Shown: one piece after another, positions 1 through 8,541 of the stretch
How positions within the stretch are numbered: position 1 is the first letter of the stretch
Layout of the letters: every line of letters begins with the position of its first letter
Source: VXYL01 sp964348085
GTDB taxonomy: Bacteria > Pseudomonadota > Gammaproteobacteria > Pseudomonadales > Azotimanducaceae
Direction: 5' to 3'
NCBI GenBank assembly: GCA_964348085.1
Contig: CAYGBI010000004.1
Coordinates: 22,036-86,035 of the forward strand
Length of the DNA: 64,000 bases
Notes under the pieces: generated by a model
What the model saw: the letters and a program-made list of their open reading frames with translations, nothing else
Database searches by the model: none
What the model was told of the DNA's origin: nothing
Translations under genes and position numbers: made by a program

Positions 1-459
1 TTGATCGACCGCCTTGGACTTGGGTCGCTCGTACAGCGGCGCCAAAGGTTCGATGGTGTTCAGGTAATAGCCGAGATACTCCCAATTGCCGAAGTGGGGC
101 GCGAGAAGCAGCGCGCCTTGCCCGGGCGGACGGTCGCGCAGCAACGCCTCGCCTTCGACATGCCGGGTCAAGGTCGCCAGCCTCGGCAGCGGCCAGGTCC
201 ACAGCGCAACCGCTTCCGCTGCGGTCATGGCGGTTTGACGAATGCTCTCCCGCGTCGTCCTCTCCCGCCAGGCGGCGTCCCGCTGGGGGTAGACGATGCC
301 CATATTGATGCGCGTGGTGCGCACGCCGCGACCGTTGTGGCGATAGGCCAGATCGCCGGCGAGTCCGCCCAACCGACGCAGCGCGTCGATCGACAGTGGC
401 GAGAGCAGCGTGCAGGCGGCGCGGGCGGCGACCAGCCCGGAGCGTGCGACCAGTTCCAC
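1..459 (-). CDS. LpxL/HtrB-family lipid A acyltransferase, 3' part cut by the window edge
   Basis: The 153 visible codons are the N-terminal half of a lysophospholipid / lipid A late acyltransferase, an inner-membrane enzyme that adds a secondary acyl chain to the lipid A precursor. The segment APHFGNWEYLG near residue 135 is the catalytic HX4(D/E) box of the LpxL/LpxM/HtrB family. Upstream of it lie the family's helical N-terminus and the 'TTRINMGIVYP' stretch. No ATG exists in this frame; a GTG at 457-459, 19 bases after the stop of the preceding gene, is the best start. The gene continues beyond base 1. Whether it adds laurate, myristate or another chain cannot be told from this part. Confidence 0.8.
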   Translation of the reverse strand, partial: MELVARSGLVAARAACTLLSPLSIDALRRLGGLAGDLAYRHNGRGVRTTRINMGIVYPQRDAAWRERTTRESIRQTAMTAAEAVALWTWPLPRLATLTRHVEGEALLRDRPPGQGALLLAPHFGNWEYLGYYLNTIEPLAPLYERPKSKAVDQ

Positions 460-478
460 GGCGCCAAAAGCGCTCTGC

Positions 479-886
479 TCAAGGCGGCCAGACGCCGATG
501 ATCCCGCCCATGAGCACCGAATAAGCGACGCGGTAGCCGGCTTGTATCGCCCAGAGCTTCCACCCCCAACCGCAAAAAGCGGCGTCGGAAGCCATGGCCG
601 CGGCGATGAAGCCGATGCCGGTAATGAAGCCGAACAGCAGTCCGCTCGCCAAGCCGGTCATGTTCAGACCATGCATCAACGCCGCCACCACGACGCAGGT
701 GACGAGTGCGGTGACGGCGCTGATGATGAACGGCTGCGGCGACGGTTGCAGTTCGTCCGCCGATTTGCCGAGTGCCGCCAGCCAAGCTTTGCCGAACATC
801 GGCCCGTACCACAAACCGCCGAGCGCGAACGCGGCTACGGTGGCGAGCAGAATGGCCCACCAATTCAGTCCTCCAAAGTCGAGCAT
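479..886 (-). CDS. DUF1761 family membrane protein
   Basis: A small integral membrane protein of about 135 residues that looks like DUF1761. The N-terminal 'GGLNWWAILLAT' segment and the 'GGLWYGPMFGKAW' motif are family hallmarks, and the rest forms three further hydrophobic helices. Its function is unknown. An ATG at 905-907 is also in frame; I prefer the one at 884-886 because family members usually begin right before the 'LNWWA' segment. It sits 19 bases upstream of the acyltransferase on the same strand and probably shares its transcript. Confidence 0.8.
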   Translation of the reverse strand: MLDFGGLNWWAILLATVAAFALGGLWYGPMFGKAWLAALGKSADELQPSPQPFIISAVTALVTCVVVAALMHGLNMTGLASGLLFGFITGIGFIAAAMASDAAFCGWGWKLWAIQAGYRVAYSVLMGGIIGVWPP

Positions 887-1023
887 GGTTTTACCTACAG
901 TTGCCATCCGAGTGCTTGGAGTATGGCAATGCCGCTGTCGCCTTGGTAGACGCGGTGGTAGTCTGACGGCGCTAATCGCACGGTTCGCGATTCGCGCTGT
1001 CGGATCAGATGAGGGGACACGAA

Positions 1024-1917
1024 ATGGATATCGCCGAACTAGGGGCCTGTCCGGACACCGACGCCGTGATGTTGGCGCTCGACAAGTACGACTTGGTGAA
1101 ACACGCTTTGGAGCTCGACGCTTATGGCGTCACCGTCATTCCCAAAGAGAAGATGGGCGTCAGCGACGACTTTGTCGATCGCCTGCGCGGCGCCATCGTC
1201 GCCGCGTGCGAAAAGCGCAACGGCGTGACGATCGGCGACTATCGAGATTCGCAGGCCAAGGGCGAGGGCTTGTTCAAGAACTCTTGGTATCTGCTGAAGG
1301 AAGACCCGGTATTCGCCGAGGCGGCCACCAATCCCAGAGCGCTGGCCATCGCCCGCTGGCTGTTGGGCCGCAGCGCCATCCTCGCCGGTCACACGTGGAT
1401 CATCAAGCCGCGCACTTCCCATGATCTCAGCCTGCACAGCGACGCGCACGGCGTGCCGCCCGGCGGCGGCCACATCGCCCACGTGGCGAATCTGTCGTGG
1501 CTTTGCACCGACTACGCCGGCCCCGAGGACGGCCCCACCGTGTTCGTTCCCGGCAGCCACCGTTACGGACGGGCGACGCTGCCACACGAGCAGAAGCTCG
1601 CGGATTGTCCGTTCAAGACCGTCACGCTGAACGCCGAAGCGGGTTCGCTGGCAGTTTGGCATGGCGCCACGTGGCATGGTTCGACGCCGCGCTCGAAGCC
1701 GGGTCTGCGCGTCACGTTGGTGCAGGTGTACATGCGTATGCATATGCGCCCGATCAACATGTGGCAGAACGATGAGGTGGATCCGGCGCTGCTGGAGAAG
1801 TATCCCGAGCTGAAAACCATCCTCGGCGGCGAGCATCTCTATCCCTACAAGGAGCACAACGACCACCCGGAGCGCGTCGCGCCGTTCATGCGCACCGGCA
1901 CCGATCCCTTCGCATGA
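1024..1917 (+). CDS. Phytanoyl-CoA dioxygenase (PhyH) family Fe(II)/2-oxoglutarate oxygenase
   Basis: A non-heme iron, 2-oxoglutarate-dependent dioxygenase of the PhyH family with about 297 residues. The metal triad is visible as HSDAHG (His-x-Asp) near residue 138 and a distal His in 'WHGATWHGSTPRSKPGLRVTL', whose Arg would bind 2-oxoglutarate. An in-frame ATG lies at 1009, but GAGGGG at 1011-1016 is a good ribosome-binding site for the ATG at 1024. The stop overlaps the start of the next gene (ATGA), so it is translationally coupled to the hydrolase and the enolase-superfamily enzyme. PhyH enzymes hydroxylate many substrates, including fatty acyl-CoAs, small acids and natural products; the substrate here is not known. 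Confidence 0.88.
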   Translation: MDIAELGACPDTDAVMLALDKYDLVKHALELDAYGVTVIPKEKMGVSDDFVDRLRGAIVAACEKRNGVTIGDYRDSQAKGEGLFKNSWYLLKEDPVFAEAATNPRALAIARWLLGRSAILAGHTWIIKPRTSHDLSLHSDAHGVPPGGGHIAHVANLSWLCTDYAGPEDGPTVFVPGSHRYGRATLPHEQKLADCPFKTVTLNAEAGSLAVWHGATWHGSTPRSKPGLRVTLVQVYMRMHMRPINMWQNDEVDPALLEKYPELKTILGGEHLYPYKEHNDHPERVAPFMRTGTDPFA

Positions 1918-2672
1918 GCGAGGACTGGTGGGACGCCACCGATCCCGGTGGCCGGTCGGTGCGCGAGTTCAAGCTCGCAAGACCCGGTACCGACCGTGCG
2001 GTGACGGGCGCGCTGTGGTCGCCCGCCGACGCCATCGCCGAGCCGGCGCCGCTGGTGTTGTTCGGACACGGCGCCTCCGGGAACCGCTACCAAGCGCCGA
2101 TCCCCCACTTGGCGGGTCGCCTCGCCGAGGAAGCTGGCTGCCGGTCCCTCGCCATCGACGGCCCCGTTCACGGCTTGCGGCAAGTCGGCCCCGGCGGCCG
2201 CCCAGCCTTCGCCGAGGAAGCGCGGCGGCCCACTTTCTTGGACGACATGCTGGCGGACTGGCAGGCCGCCCTAGCGGCAGCGCGGCGCGAGGTCGGCATC
2301 GGCAAGCTCGGTTACTTGGGCCTCTCCATGGGATCCATATTCGGTATTCCGCTGTTGGCTCGCTTGGCGGAGGTCGAGGTCGCCGTGCTCGGATTGCTTG
2401 GCGCCACGAAGGCCGGACGACCGTTCGCTGAACGGCTGCTCGCCGATGCGGCGAAGATCACCTGTCCGGTACTGTTTCTGATGCAGTTGGAGGATGAGTT
2501 GTTTCCACGCGACGGCTATCTGGCGTTGTTCGACGCGCTGGCGAGCACGGATAAACGGATGCACGCCAACCCCGGCCTGCATCCCGAGGTGCCGGCCGAG
2601 GAAATCGACTTCGCGTTCGGTTTTCTCCGCCGGCATTTGGCCGAGGAGGGGCCTAAGGTGAACGCCAAATGA
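1914..2672 (+). CDS. alpha/beta hydrolase (dienelactone hydrolase-like)
   Basis: A 252-residue alpha/beta hydrolase. The oxyanion-hole region 'FGHGASG' is near residue 50, the nucleophile elbow 'GLSMGS' near 137, an acid candidate in 'QLEDELFPRDG' and a histidine in 'NPGLHPE' near the end. It has no signal peptide and should be cytoplasmic. It overlaps the PhyH gene at its start and the enolase-superfamily gene at its end, each by four bases (ATGA), so the three are made together. The context suggests hydrolysis of an ester or lactone in a small catabolic pathway, but this is inference. Confidence 0.8.
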   Translation: MSEDWWDATDPGGRSVREFKLARPGTDRAVTGALWSPADAIAEPAPLVLFGHGASGNRYQAPIPHLAGRLAEEAGCRSLAIDGPVHGLRQVGPGGRPAFAEEARRPTFLDDMLADWQAALAAARREVGIGKLGYLGLSMGSIFGIPLLARLAEVEVAVLGLLGATKAGRPFAERLLADAAKITCPVLFLMQLEDELFPRDGYLALFDALASTDKRMHANPGLHPEVPAEEIDFAFGFLRRHLAEEGPKVNAK

Positions 2673-3862
2673 AGATCGCCTCGGTCCAACCCTATGTCGT
2701 CGGCACGCCGCCACCGTACCGTGGCGGCCGCAATTGGGTGTTCGTCAAGCTCACCACGGACGACGGCATCGACGGCGTCGGCGAGGTGTACAAAGCCCCT
2801 TTCCATCCGCTCACGGTGGCGAAACTCATCGAGGATGTCGGCGAAACCTACGTCGTGGGCCAAGACCCGTTTCAGATCGAGCGCCTATGGCGGTCGGTCT
2901 ACTACGGCGAAGGCTACGAGTCGCACGATCACCACCAGCACCCCGACCATGCCCTGACCGGCGTGCTGAGCGCCGTGGAAATGGCGTGTTGGGACATCGT
3001 CGGCAAGGCGCTCGATCAGCCGATCTACAACTTGCTCGGCGGGCGCTACCACGACCGGCTGCGTTCCTACACGTACCTCTGGCCGGCGCCGAACGACACC
3101 AGCCGCCGGCCCACGCATACGCATCCGGAAGCCGCCCGGGAGAGTGCCTTGGCGCATGTGGAGGAAGGCTTCACGGCGCTTAAGTTCGACCCGCTGATCG
3201 ACGTGATGGGCAGTGAAGACCCCCGCGAACCGCCGTTGGATCGCTTGGACAACGCCGAAGCCGTGGTGTGCGCCGTCCGGGAGGCGGTGGGCAACAAAGC
3301 GGACATTCTTATCGGCACCCACGGTCAGTCCACCACATCCGGCGCCATTCGTTTCGCCCGGCGGATCGAACAGTACGATCCGCTTTGGTTCGAGGAACCG
3401 GTGCCGCCGGAAAACCGGGACGAGATGGCGAGGGTGGCGCGGGCCACCACGATCCCGGTGGCGACGGGCGAACGGCTGGCGACCAAGTTCGAGTTCCGCG
3501 AACTGCTGGAGAAGCAAGCGGCGGCGATCTTGCAGATGGCGCTCGGTCGCGTCGGCGGCATCCTAGAGGCCAAGAAGATCGCCGGCATGGCCGAGGCCTA
3601 CTACGCGCAGATCGCCCCACACTTGTACTGCGGGCCCATCGAGGCGGCGGCCAACATCCAAGTGGATACCTGCAGTCCGAACTTCCTCGTGCAGGAGAGC
3701 ATTGGCCGGTTCGACGGCTTCCATGCGGAGATTCTCAAAGAGCCGATCCGCTGGGAAGCCGGCTACATCATTCCGCCGACTAGGCCTGGTCTGGGCGTCG
3801 AGTTGAACGAGGAGGTCGTCTTAGCGCATCCGTACCGGCCGCCTCGACGACGGCGGAATTAG
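2669..3862 (+). CDS. Mandelate racemase / muconate lactonizing enzyme family protein (galactonate dehydratase-like)
   Basis: A 397-residue member of the enolase superfamily, closest in pattern to D-galactonate dehydratases. The N-terminal capping domain spans about 1-125 and the barrel follows. Visible are the lysine region 'TALKFDP', His in 'IGTHGQ', the metal glutamates in 'WFEEPVPPEN' and 'ATGERLAT', the base His in 'IAPHLYCG' and the last Glu in 'VQESIG'. The first metal ligand, usually Asp two residues before the His (D-x-H-G), is Gly here (G-T-H-G). It may be a dehydratase of a sugar acid. The start overlaps the hydrolase stop. The C-terminus ends in an Arg-rich tail. Confidence 0.85.
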   Translation: MKIASVQPYVVGTPPPYRGGRNWVFVKLTTDDGIDGVGEVYKAPFHPLTVAKLIEDVGETYVVGQDPFQIERLWRSVYYGEGYESHDHHQHPDHALTGVLSAVEMACWDIVGKALDQPIYNLLGGRYHDRLRSYTYLWPAPNDTSRRPTHTHPEAARESALAHVEEGFTALKFDPLIDVMGSEDPREPPLDRLDNAEAVVCAVREAVGNKADILIGTHGQSTTSGAIRFARRIEQYDPLWFEEPVPPENRDEMARVARATTIPVATGERLATKFEFRELLEKQAAAILQMALGRVGGILEAKKIAGMAEAYYAQIAPHLYCGPIEAAANIQVDTCSPNFLVQESIGRFDGFHAEILKEPIRWEAGYIIPPTRPGLGVELNEEVVLAHPYRPPRRRRN

Positions 3863-3883
3863 GCACCGAATGGGGGACCAAGC

Positions 3884-4756
3884 ATGGTGCGCGCTGGCTT
3901 GCTCGCGGGTACTGTGTTGATGGCGGCGTCTTCGGCGGGGGCTTGCGTCGAGGTTATTGCGCATCGGGGGGCGTCGGGCTACCTGCCGGAGCACACCCTG
4001 CCTGCCTACGCGCTCGGCTATGGCCAAGGTGCGCATTGGATCGAACCGGACGTCGTGCTCACGGCGGACGAAGTGCCCATCGCACTGCACGACGTTACCT
4101 TGGGTCGCACTACCGACGTGGCCGACGTGTTCCCGGATCGCGTACGAGCCGACGGCGAATACTACGCCGCCGATTTCACCTACGCGGAAATCAGTCGGCT
4201 GCGGGTTGTCGATTCCACCCCCGGCAGATACCCCCACGCAACATTCCGGGTGCCGGCCCTCGGCGAGGTCCTCGAACTGGTGGCCGGCTTGAATCGCACC
4301 ACCGGTCGGCGGGTTGGCGTCTATCCCGAGTTGAAGCGGCCCGCGTCGCAACCGAACCTCGCCGCACGGATTCTGGCGGCACTCGCCGCGCACGACCTGC
4401 CGGTGATACTGCAATCGTTCGACGCTGCGGCTTTGGCGGCGCTCGAAACCGACTACCCGCGCGTCCAGCTAATCGGCGTGCCCGGTCCAGTGACGGACGC
4501 AGCGCTCGACCAGGTGGCCGGTTACGCTACCGGCGTGGGCGTGGCGAAGTCCCTGCTCGCCGAGGATGCGTCGATCGTTCAGCGCGCCAAGGCGCGTGAC
4601 CTCGCCGTACACGTGTACACGTTACGGGCGGATCGCGTACCGGCTAGGTTCAAGTCGTTCGCCGAGGAGGTTTCGGCGCTCGCTGGATTGGGTGTCGATG
4701 CGGTCTTTACCGACCATCCGGATCAGGTGTTGGCGGTGGTCGATGGCTGCGAGTAG
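3884..4756 (+). CDS. Glycerophosphodiester phosphodiesterase, GlpQ-like, exported
   Basis: Hydrolyses glycerophosphodiesters to an alcohol and sn-glycerol 3-phosphate. The 290-residue protein begins with a signal peptide (hydrophobic run at about 4-20, likely cleaved after the Ala/Cys region), indicating the periplasm. It then shows the GDPD signature 'IAHRGASGYLPEHT' with the catalytic His, the metal residues in 'IEPDVVLTADEVPIALHD' and 'YPELKRP', and a C-terminal 'VFTDHPD'. The ATG is preceded by GGGGA. It lies 21 bases after the enolase-superfamily gene and may be in the same transcript, though the function does not obviously connect. Confidence 0.88.
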   Translation: MVRAGLLAGTVLMAASSAGACVEVIAHRGASGYLPEHTLPAYALGYGQGAHWIEPDVVLTADEVPIALHDVTLGRTTDVADVFPDRVRADGEYYAADFTYAEISRLRVVDSTPGRYPHATFRVPALGEVLELVAGLNRTTGRRVGVYPELKRPASQPNLAARILAALAAHDLPVILQSFDAAALAALETDYPRVQLIGVPGPVTDAALDQVAGYATGVGVAKSLLAEDASIVQRAKARDLAVHVYTLRADRVPARFKSFAEEVSALAGLGVDAVFTDHPDQVLAVVDGCE

Positions 4757-4792
4757 CTTCGGTCTCGCTGGTCGCATCCAGCCTTGTGATCT

Positions 4793-4824
4793 GCCCGCCC
4801 GCGGCGAAGGCCCCACGGGCGGGC
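4793..4824. terminator. Hairpin between convergent genes, probable bidirectional terminator
   Basis: A perfect 9-bp inverted repeat (GCCCGCCCG at 4793-4801 and CGGGCGGGC at 4816-4824) with a 14-base loop lies between the stops of the glycerophosphodiesterase and fabY. There is no clear U-tract on either side, so its role as an intrinsic terminator is inferred from position and stem strength. Confidence 0.45.
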
Positions 4825-4828
4825 CGCA

Positions 4829-6685
4829 TCAATCGTCAACCCTGTCCGCGAACGGATTAGCGAGTTGCAAGGAGATGGTCTCGTCGTATCCGGGCACGCG
4901 GATCGCATCCGCTTCGGCGCGAATGTCCTCGCCAGACAAGACACCTTCGCCGTAACGATAGATCGTCTCCGCTCGCCCGGCGGTCGCCGCCGTGTCGTAG
5001 TCCGACGCCGTCTGCAGCACGGCTTCGTTGCGCTTGCTGTGTTGCCGCATCGCGTCCTTGCCGTGTCGGGCGGCAAGCAGCGTCCGAGTCACGTGCGGCG
5101 CCAACAGCAACCCCGTCGCGTTGTTGCCGCCGAAGCCCTTGGAGTTCACCAAGGCCATGTCGTAGGCGCCCGGGTCGATCTCCAAGTGTTCCGGTGCGAT
5201 ACGCAGGTGGTCGTGGTGAACGTCGTCGGCGGGGCCGTCGATGGTGGCGATGCCGGGAATCCAGCCGTATTGCCACGCGCCCAAGGCGAACGCGGTTTGG
5301 TCGCCGGATGCCGGCGCGAGGGTGTGGCCCAAGTAGGCCTTTACCGCCGCCACGGGCCAACGCTCGATGCCGAACGTCTTTGCCATTTCGTTCAGGATGT
5401 GCGATTCCGTCACCCGATTCTGCGGCGTGCCGGTGCCGTGCGCGTGTGCGTAAGAGCGTTGGCGCACGGCGTCCTCGCCTAAAATCGCGCGGCCCAAAGC
5501 GAGCGCTTTGGCGACGGTGATGTAGTTGCCGACGCCGGGTCCGGGGATGGACTTCTTGAACCCGTCGGCGTTGACGAATACGCCGGCCACCGCGGCGTGG
5601 ATGTTCGCGCCCAATTCCAGCGCCAGCGCATCGTCGGTTAGCACGACGTATACCGCGCCCTCCGCCAAGGTGAAGCCGCAGTTCTCGGCGAACGGGCGAC
5701 ACGCGCGACGGTTGTTCACCGCGTTGGCGCCGTCGATGGCCATGAGCGCCTCGTCCTCCGCAAGCGCGCCCATCGTGCGGTACGCCTCGACGATTTCCGG
5801 CTGGATAGGCGCTTCGGCGCCGCCCACGACGGCGACGCGGCAACGGCCGCTGCGGATGTCGTCCACCGCGCTCTTCAGGTTGTAGAGGAAGGTCGCGCAG
5901 GCGCCGATCATACCGCCGGTGCCGCCCAAGCCGCCGATTATGTAGGCGTTGACGAAGTCCGCCGGCATCTCGCACAGCCCGAGCGCCGCCTGTTTGGAGG
6001 TGGGCCGTTTGCCGATCATTGGCGCCTGCAACATGCCCGAGGTGCTGTTGCGGTCGAGTTGCCCCATGGCGCTGCCCGAATAGGCGGCGAATTGGTCGGG
6101 GGCGACGCGCTCCTTGAACGCCTGCCAAGGAATGCCCACCGACTGCACGGCATCCGAGGCGCCGTAGACCGTGAGCTGCAGGCCGCGCGGATGGCTGCGC
6201 GAGGGATAGAGTGCGCCGGGATCGAAACCGGTCGGACATTGGCCGGCCGAAGTAACGCGGGAAACGCGACGGTCGGGGATCAGCATTCGGGCGCTGTCGG
6301 TGGTCACCGTCGCGCTGCCGTCTTCTTGGTGGCGCACGGTCCAGCCGTCGGGGATGGCGTCCGGCACGTCGCGTGCCGACAAGGTAAAGGTGAGCGGGCG
6401 CGTCGTGGCGGAGCCTAGGCGCGCCGTGCGCTGCCAATGTATGCGGTCGGGGTCGAAGCAGTCGACACGCCGAACCAGCGTATTGTCACGCATGTGTTGG
6501 CGGACTTCCTCGTCGGTCGGGTCGCCCTCGACGTTCATCAAGGTAGCGAGACTCGCATAGGTGTCGTCGGCGGAGGCTTGGTCGATGGCGTCGATCACCG
6601 TGCGCCGGTAGGCGTGGTGGAAGGAAACCCGGCCGGCGGGATTGACGCCGCCAACGCCGACGATGACGGGCAAGGGATCACCCAT
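4829..6685 (-). CDS. fabY: Beta-ketoacyl-ACP synthase FabY
   Basis: A 618-residue condensing enzyme closely resembling FabY, which starts fatty acid synthesis in Pseudomonas aeruginosa by condensing acetyl-CoA with malonyl-ACP. The N-terminus 'PVIVGVGGVNPAGRVSFHHAYRR' and the large insert before the thiolase fold match that family. The catalytic Cys is in 'GACATFLYNL' (about residue 263), the His residues are in 'HAHGTGTP' (about 416) and 'YLGHTLAPASG' (about 454). It is much longer than FabB/FabF because of the FabY-specific N-terminal and C-terminal parts. It follows a thiolase by 42 bases on the same strand. FabY can replace FabH, so its presence bears on how this organism initiates lipid synthesis. 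Confidence 0.9.
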   Translation of the reverse strand: MGDPLPVIVGVGGVNPAGRVSFHHAYRRTVIDAIDQASADDTYASLATLMNVEGDPTDEEVRQHMRDNTLVRRVDCFDPDRIHWQRTARLGSATTRPLTFTLSARDVPDAIPDGWTVRHQEDGSATVTTDSARMLIPDRRVSRVTSAGQCPTGFDPGALYPSRSHPRGLQLTVYGASDAVQSVGIPWQAFKERVAPDQFAAYSGSAMGQLDRNSTSGMLQAPMIGKRPTSKQAALGLCEMPADFVNAYIIGGLGGTGGMIGACATFLYNLKSAVDDIRSGRCRVAVVGGAEAPIQPEIVEAYRTMGALAEDEALMAIDGANAVNNRRACRPFAENCGFTLAEGAVYVVLTDDALALELGANIHAAVAGVFVNADGFKKSIPGPGVGNYITVAKALALGRAILGEDAVRQRSYAHAHGTGTPQNRVTESHILNEMAKTFGIERWPVAAVKAYLGHTLAPASGDQTAFALGAWQYGWIPGIATIDGPADDVHHDHLRIAPEHLEIDPGAYDMALVNSKGFGGNNATGLLLAPHVTRTLLAARHGKDAMRQHSKRNEAVLQTASDYDTAATAGRAETIYRYGEGVLSGEDIRAEADAIRVPGYDETISLQLANPFADRVDD

Positions 6686-6727
6686 GGCTCTCTCTGGTCG
6701 CTCGTGGAGTGGCTGTGGTGGGCGAGC

Positions 6728-7873
6728 TTACGCGCTTGCCAAGGCGATGGCCGTGGCTTCGCCGCCACCGATGCACAGCGCCGCGACGCCACGCTCGGCG
6801 CCTTGCGCCCGTAGCGCATGGACCAAGGTAACGATCAACCGGCAGCCGGTGGAACCGATCGGGTGTCCTTGTGCGCAGGCGCCGCCATAGACGTTCACTT
6901 TGTCTGCGTCGAGGCCGAGCTCGTCGATGGCCATCATCGGCACGCAGGCGAAGGCCTCGTTGATCTCGAACACGTCCACGTCGTCTTTCGACCAGCCTAC
7001 CTTGTCGAGCAACTTGGCGATCGCGCCGGCTGGGGCGACGGTGAACTCCGCAGGATGGATGGAGTGCGTGGCGTGGCCGACGATGCGCGCCAAGGGTTGG
7101 CTGTCTTGGGCGGCGTCTTCGTCGCCGATCACTAGGGCGGAAGCGCCGTCGGAAATCGAGCTGGCGTTCGCTGCGGTGATCGTGCCGTCTTTCTTGAACG
7201 CCGGGCGCAGCGTGGGTATGCGGTCGATCTTCGAGCGCCTCGGTTGCTCGTCCTCGCTCACCTCGTCGATGGCGCTGATCTCCGCCGCCAACGCGCCGGA
7301 GTCCATGGCCGCTCGGGCTTTGGTGACCGAGCTGATGGCGAACTCGTCCATCGCTTGGCGGGTCAGTTGGCGAGCATCCGCGGTGTCTTGCGCGAAGCTG
7401 CCCATGGAACCGCCGGTTTCCGCATCTTCCAAGCCGTCGAGAAACATGGCGTCGGCGAGTTCCGCATGCCCCATGCGCAGACCGCGACGGGCTTTGTGTA
7501 CCAGATACGGCGCGTTGGACATGCTTTCCATGCCGCCGGCCACGACGCGGCTGGCGCTGCCGGCGCGAATCATGTCCGCAGCCAGCATGGCGGCCTTCAT
7601 GCCGGAACCGCACACCTTGTTGATGGTGGTGGCGCCTACGCCATCCGGCACGTCGGCGGCGCGCATGGCTTGCCGCGCCGGCGCCTGCTTGACGCCGGCG
7701 CTCACCACGCAGCCCATGACCACTTCGTCGATGGTGTCGGCGCCGACGCCGGCATGGTCGATCGCCGCACGGATGGCGTGCGCCCCGAGCGCCGGCGCGG
7801 TGCGGTCGGCGAGCGCGCCTTGGAAGCTGCCGATGGGCGTGCGCTTGGCGCCGATGACGTAGGCGTTGGTCAT
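6728..7873 (-). CDS. Acetyl-CoA acetyltransferase (thiolase)
   Basis: A 381-residue thiolase of the biosynthetic/degradative AtoB-PhaA type that makes or cleaves acetoacetyl-CoA or longer 3-ketoacyl-CoAs. The acyl-accepting Cys is C88 in 'NKVCGSG', the second site is 'NEAFA', and the C-terminal pair is 'GGACAQGHPIGSTGCR' and 'CIGGGEATA'. The length is typical. It lies between moaB (42 bases upstream) and fabY (42 bases downstream) on one strand, probably one transcript. Acetoacetyl-CoA metabolism next to FabY suggests a role in acyl-chain supply or turnover, which is inference. Confidence 0.92.
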   Translation of the reverse strand: MTNAYVIGAKRTPIGSFQGALADRTAPALGAHAIRAAIDHAGVGADTIDEVVMGCVVSAGVKQAPARQAMRAADVPDGVGATTINKVCGSGMKAAMLAADMIRAGSASRVVAGGMESMSNAPYLVHKARRGLRMGHAELADAMFLDGLEDAETGGSMGSFAQDTADARQLTRQAMDEFAISSVTKARAAMDSGALAAEISAIDEVSEDEQPRRSKIDRIPTLRPAFKKDGTITAANASSISDGASALVIGDEDAAQDSQPLARIVGHATHSIHPAEFTVAPAGAIAKLLDKVGWSKDDVDVFEINEAFACVPMMAIDELGLDADKVNVYGGACAQGHPIGSTGCRLIVTLVHALRAQGAERGVAALCIGGGEATAIALASA

Positions 7874-7915
7874 ATCTTTCCCTAGGTTAAGTGGGTCGTG
7901 GGTGGCGTGTCGGGG

Positions 7916-8425
7916 TTACTTTTCGTGGAAGCGGGGCAGCAGCTCGGCGAAGTTGCACGGCTTGGTCTCGATGTCCAACTGCGAGCGCAGGATTTGGTCC
8001 CAAGCGGTGCGGCAAGCGCCCGTGGAACCCGGCAGGGCGAAGATCAGCGTGCCGTTGGCGAGGCCGCCCACGGCGCGTGATTGGATGGTGGAATTGCCGA
8101 TCTCCGCGTAGGAAACGTGCCGAAACAGCTCGCCGAAGCCTTCGATGGTCTTGTCGAACAGCGGCAGCAACGCTTCCGGCGTGCTGTCCCGACCGGTGAA
8201 GCCGGTGCCGCCGGTGGCGAGCACCACGTGTACGCCGGCGTCGAAGATCCAAGCGCTGACGATGGCCCGGATGGCGTAGATATCGTCGCGCGCGATGCGG
8301 CGTTCGGCAAGCCGATGACCTGCTTCGGTCAGCCGTTGCTCGAGCAGGTCGCCGGAGGTGTCCTCGGCTGGTCCCCGCGTATCGGAGACGGTAAGCACGG
8401 CGATGGCGAGCGCTGGGTCGGGCAT
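7916..8425 (-). CDS. moaB: Molybdenum cofactor biosynthesis protein MoaB/MogA family
   Basis: A 169-residue MPT-binding domain protein. The segment 'LATGGTGFTGRDSTPEAL' is the conserved molybdopterin-binding signature, and 'LPGSTGACRTAWDQIL' is the second conserved block; both fit MoaB, which adenylates molybdopterin or acts as its paralogue. The window holds a molybdenum hydroxylase that would need this cofactor (37.2-41 kb). It starts 117 bases from the oppositely oriented giant carboxylase, with an 11-bp inverted repeat just upstream of its ATG. Confidence 0.88.
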   Translation of the reverse strand: MPDPALAIAVLTVSDTRGPAEDTSGDLLEQRLTEAGHRLAERRIARDDIYAIRAIVSAWIFDAGVHVVLATGGTGFTGRDSTPEALLPLFDKTIEGFGELFRHVSYAEIGNSTIQSRAVGGLANGTLIFALPGSTGACRTAWDQILRSQLDIETKPCNFAELLPRFHEK

Positions 8426-8435
8426 GGTTTCGAGT

Positions 8436-8472
8436 GCTCGAAGCGCCAGCGACGGACAGCAGCGCTTCGAGC
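8436..8472. promoter_or_regulatory. 11-bp inverted repeat between moaB and the acyl-CoA carboxylase
   Basis: GCTCGAAGCGC (8436-8446) and GCGCTTCGAGC (8462-8472) form a perfect 11-bp inverted repeat with a 15-base centre. It starts 11 bases upstream of the moaB ATG and is followed at 8476-8481 by TTGACA, a perfect -35 hexamer for rightward transcription toward the carboxylase, although no convincing -10 follows. It could be a regulator binding site or a 5' leader hairpin. Confidence 0.4.
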
Positions 8473-8541
8473 GAGTTGACAGTGGAATCGAAAGGCGATT
8501 TGTGGAATGGTTGGCTCGGCATTATAGCGACATAAACAGCG

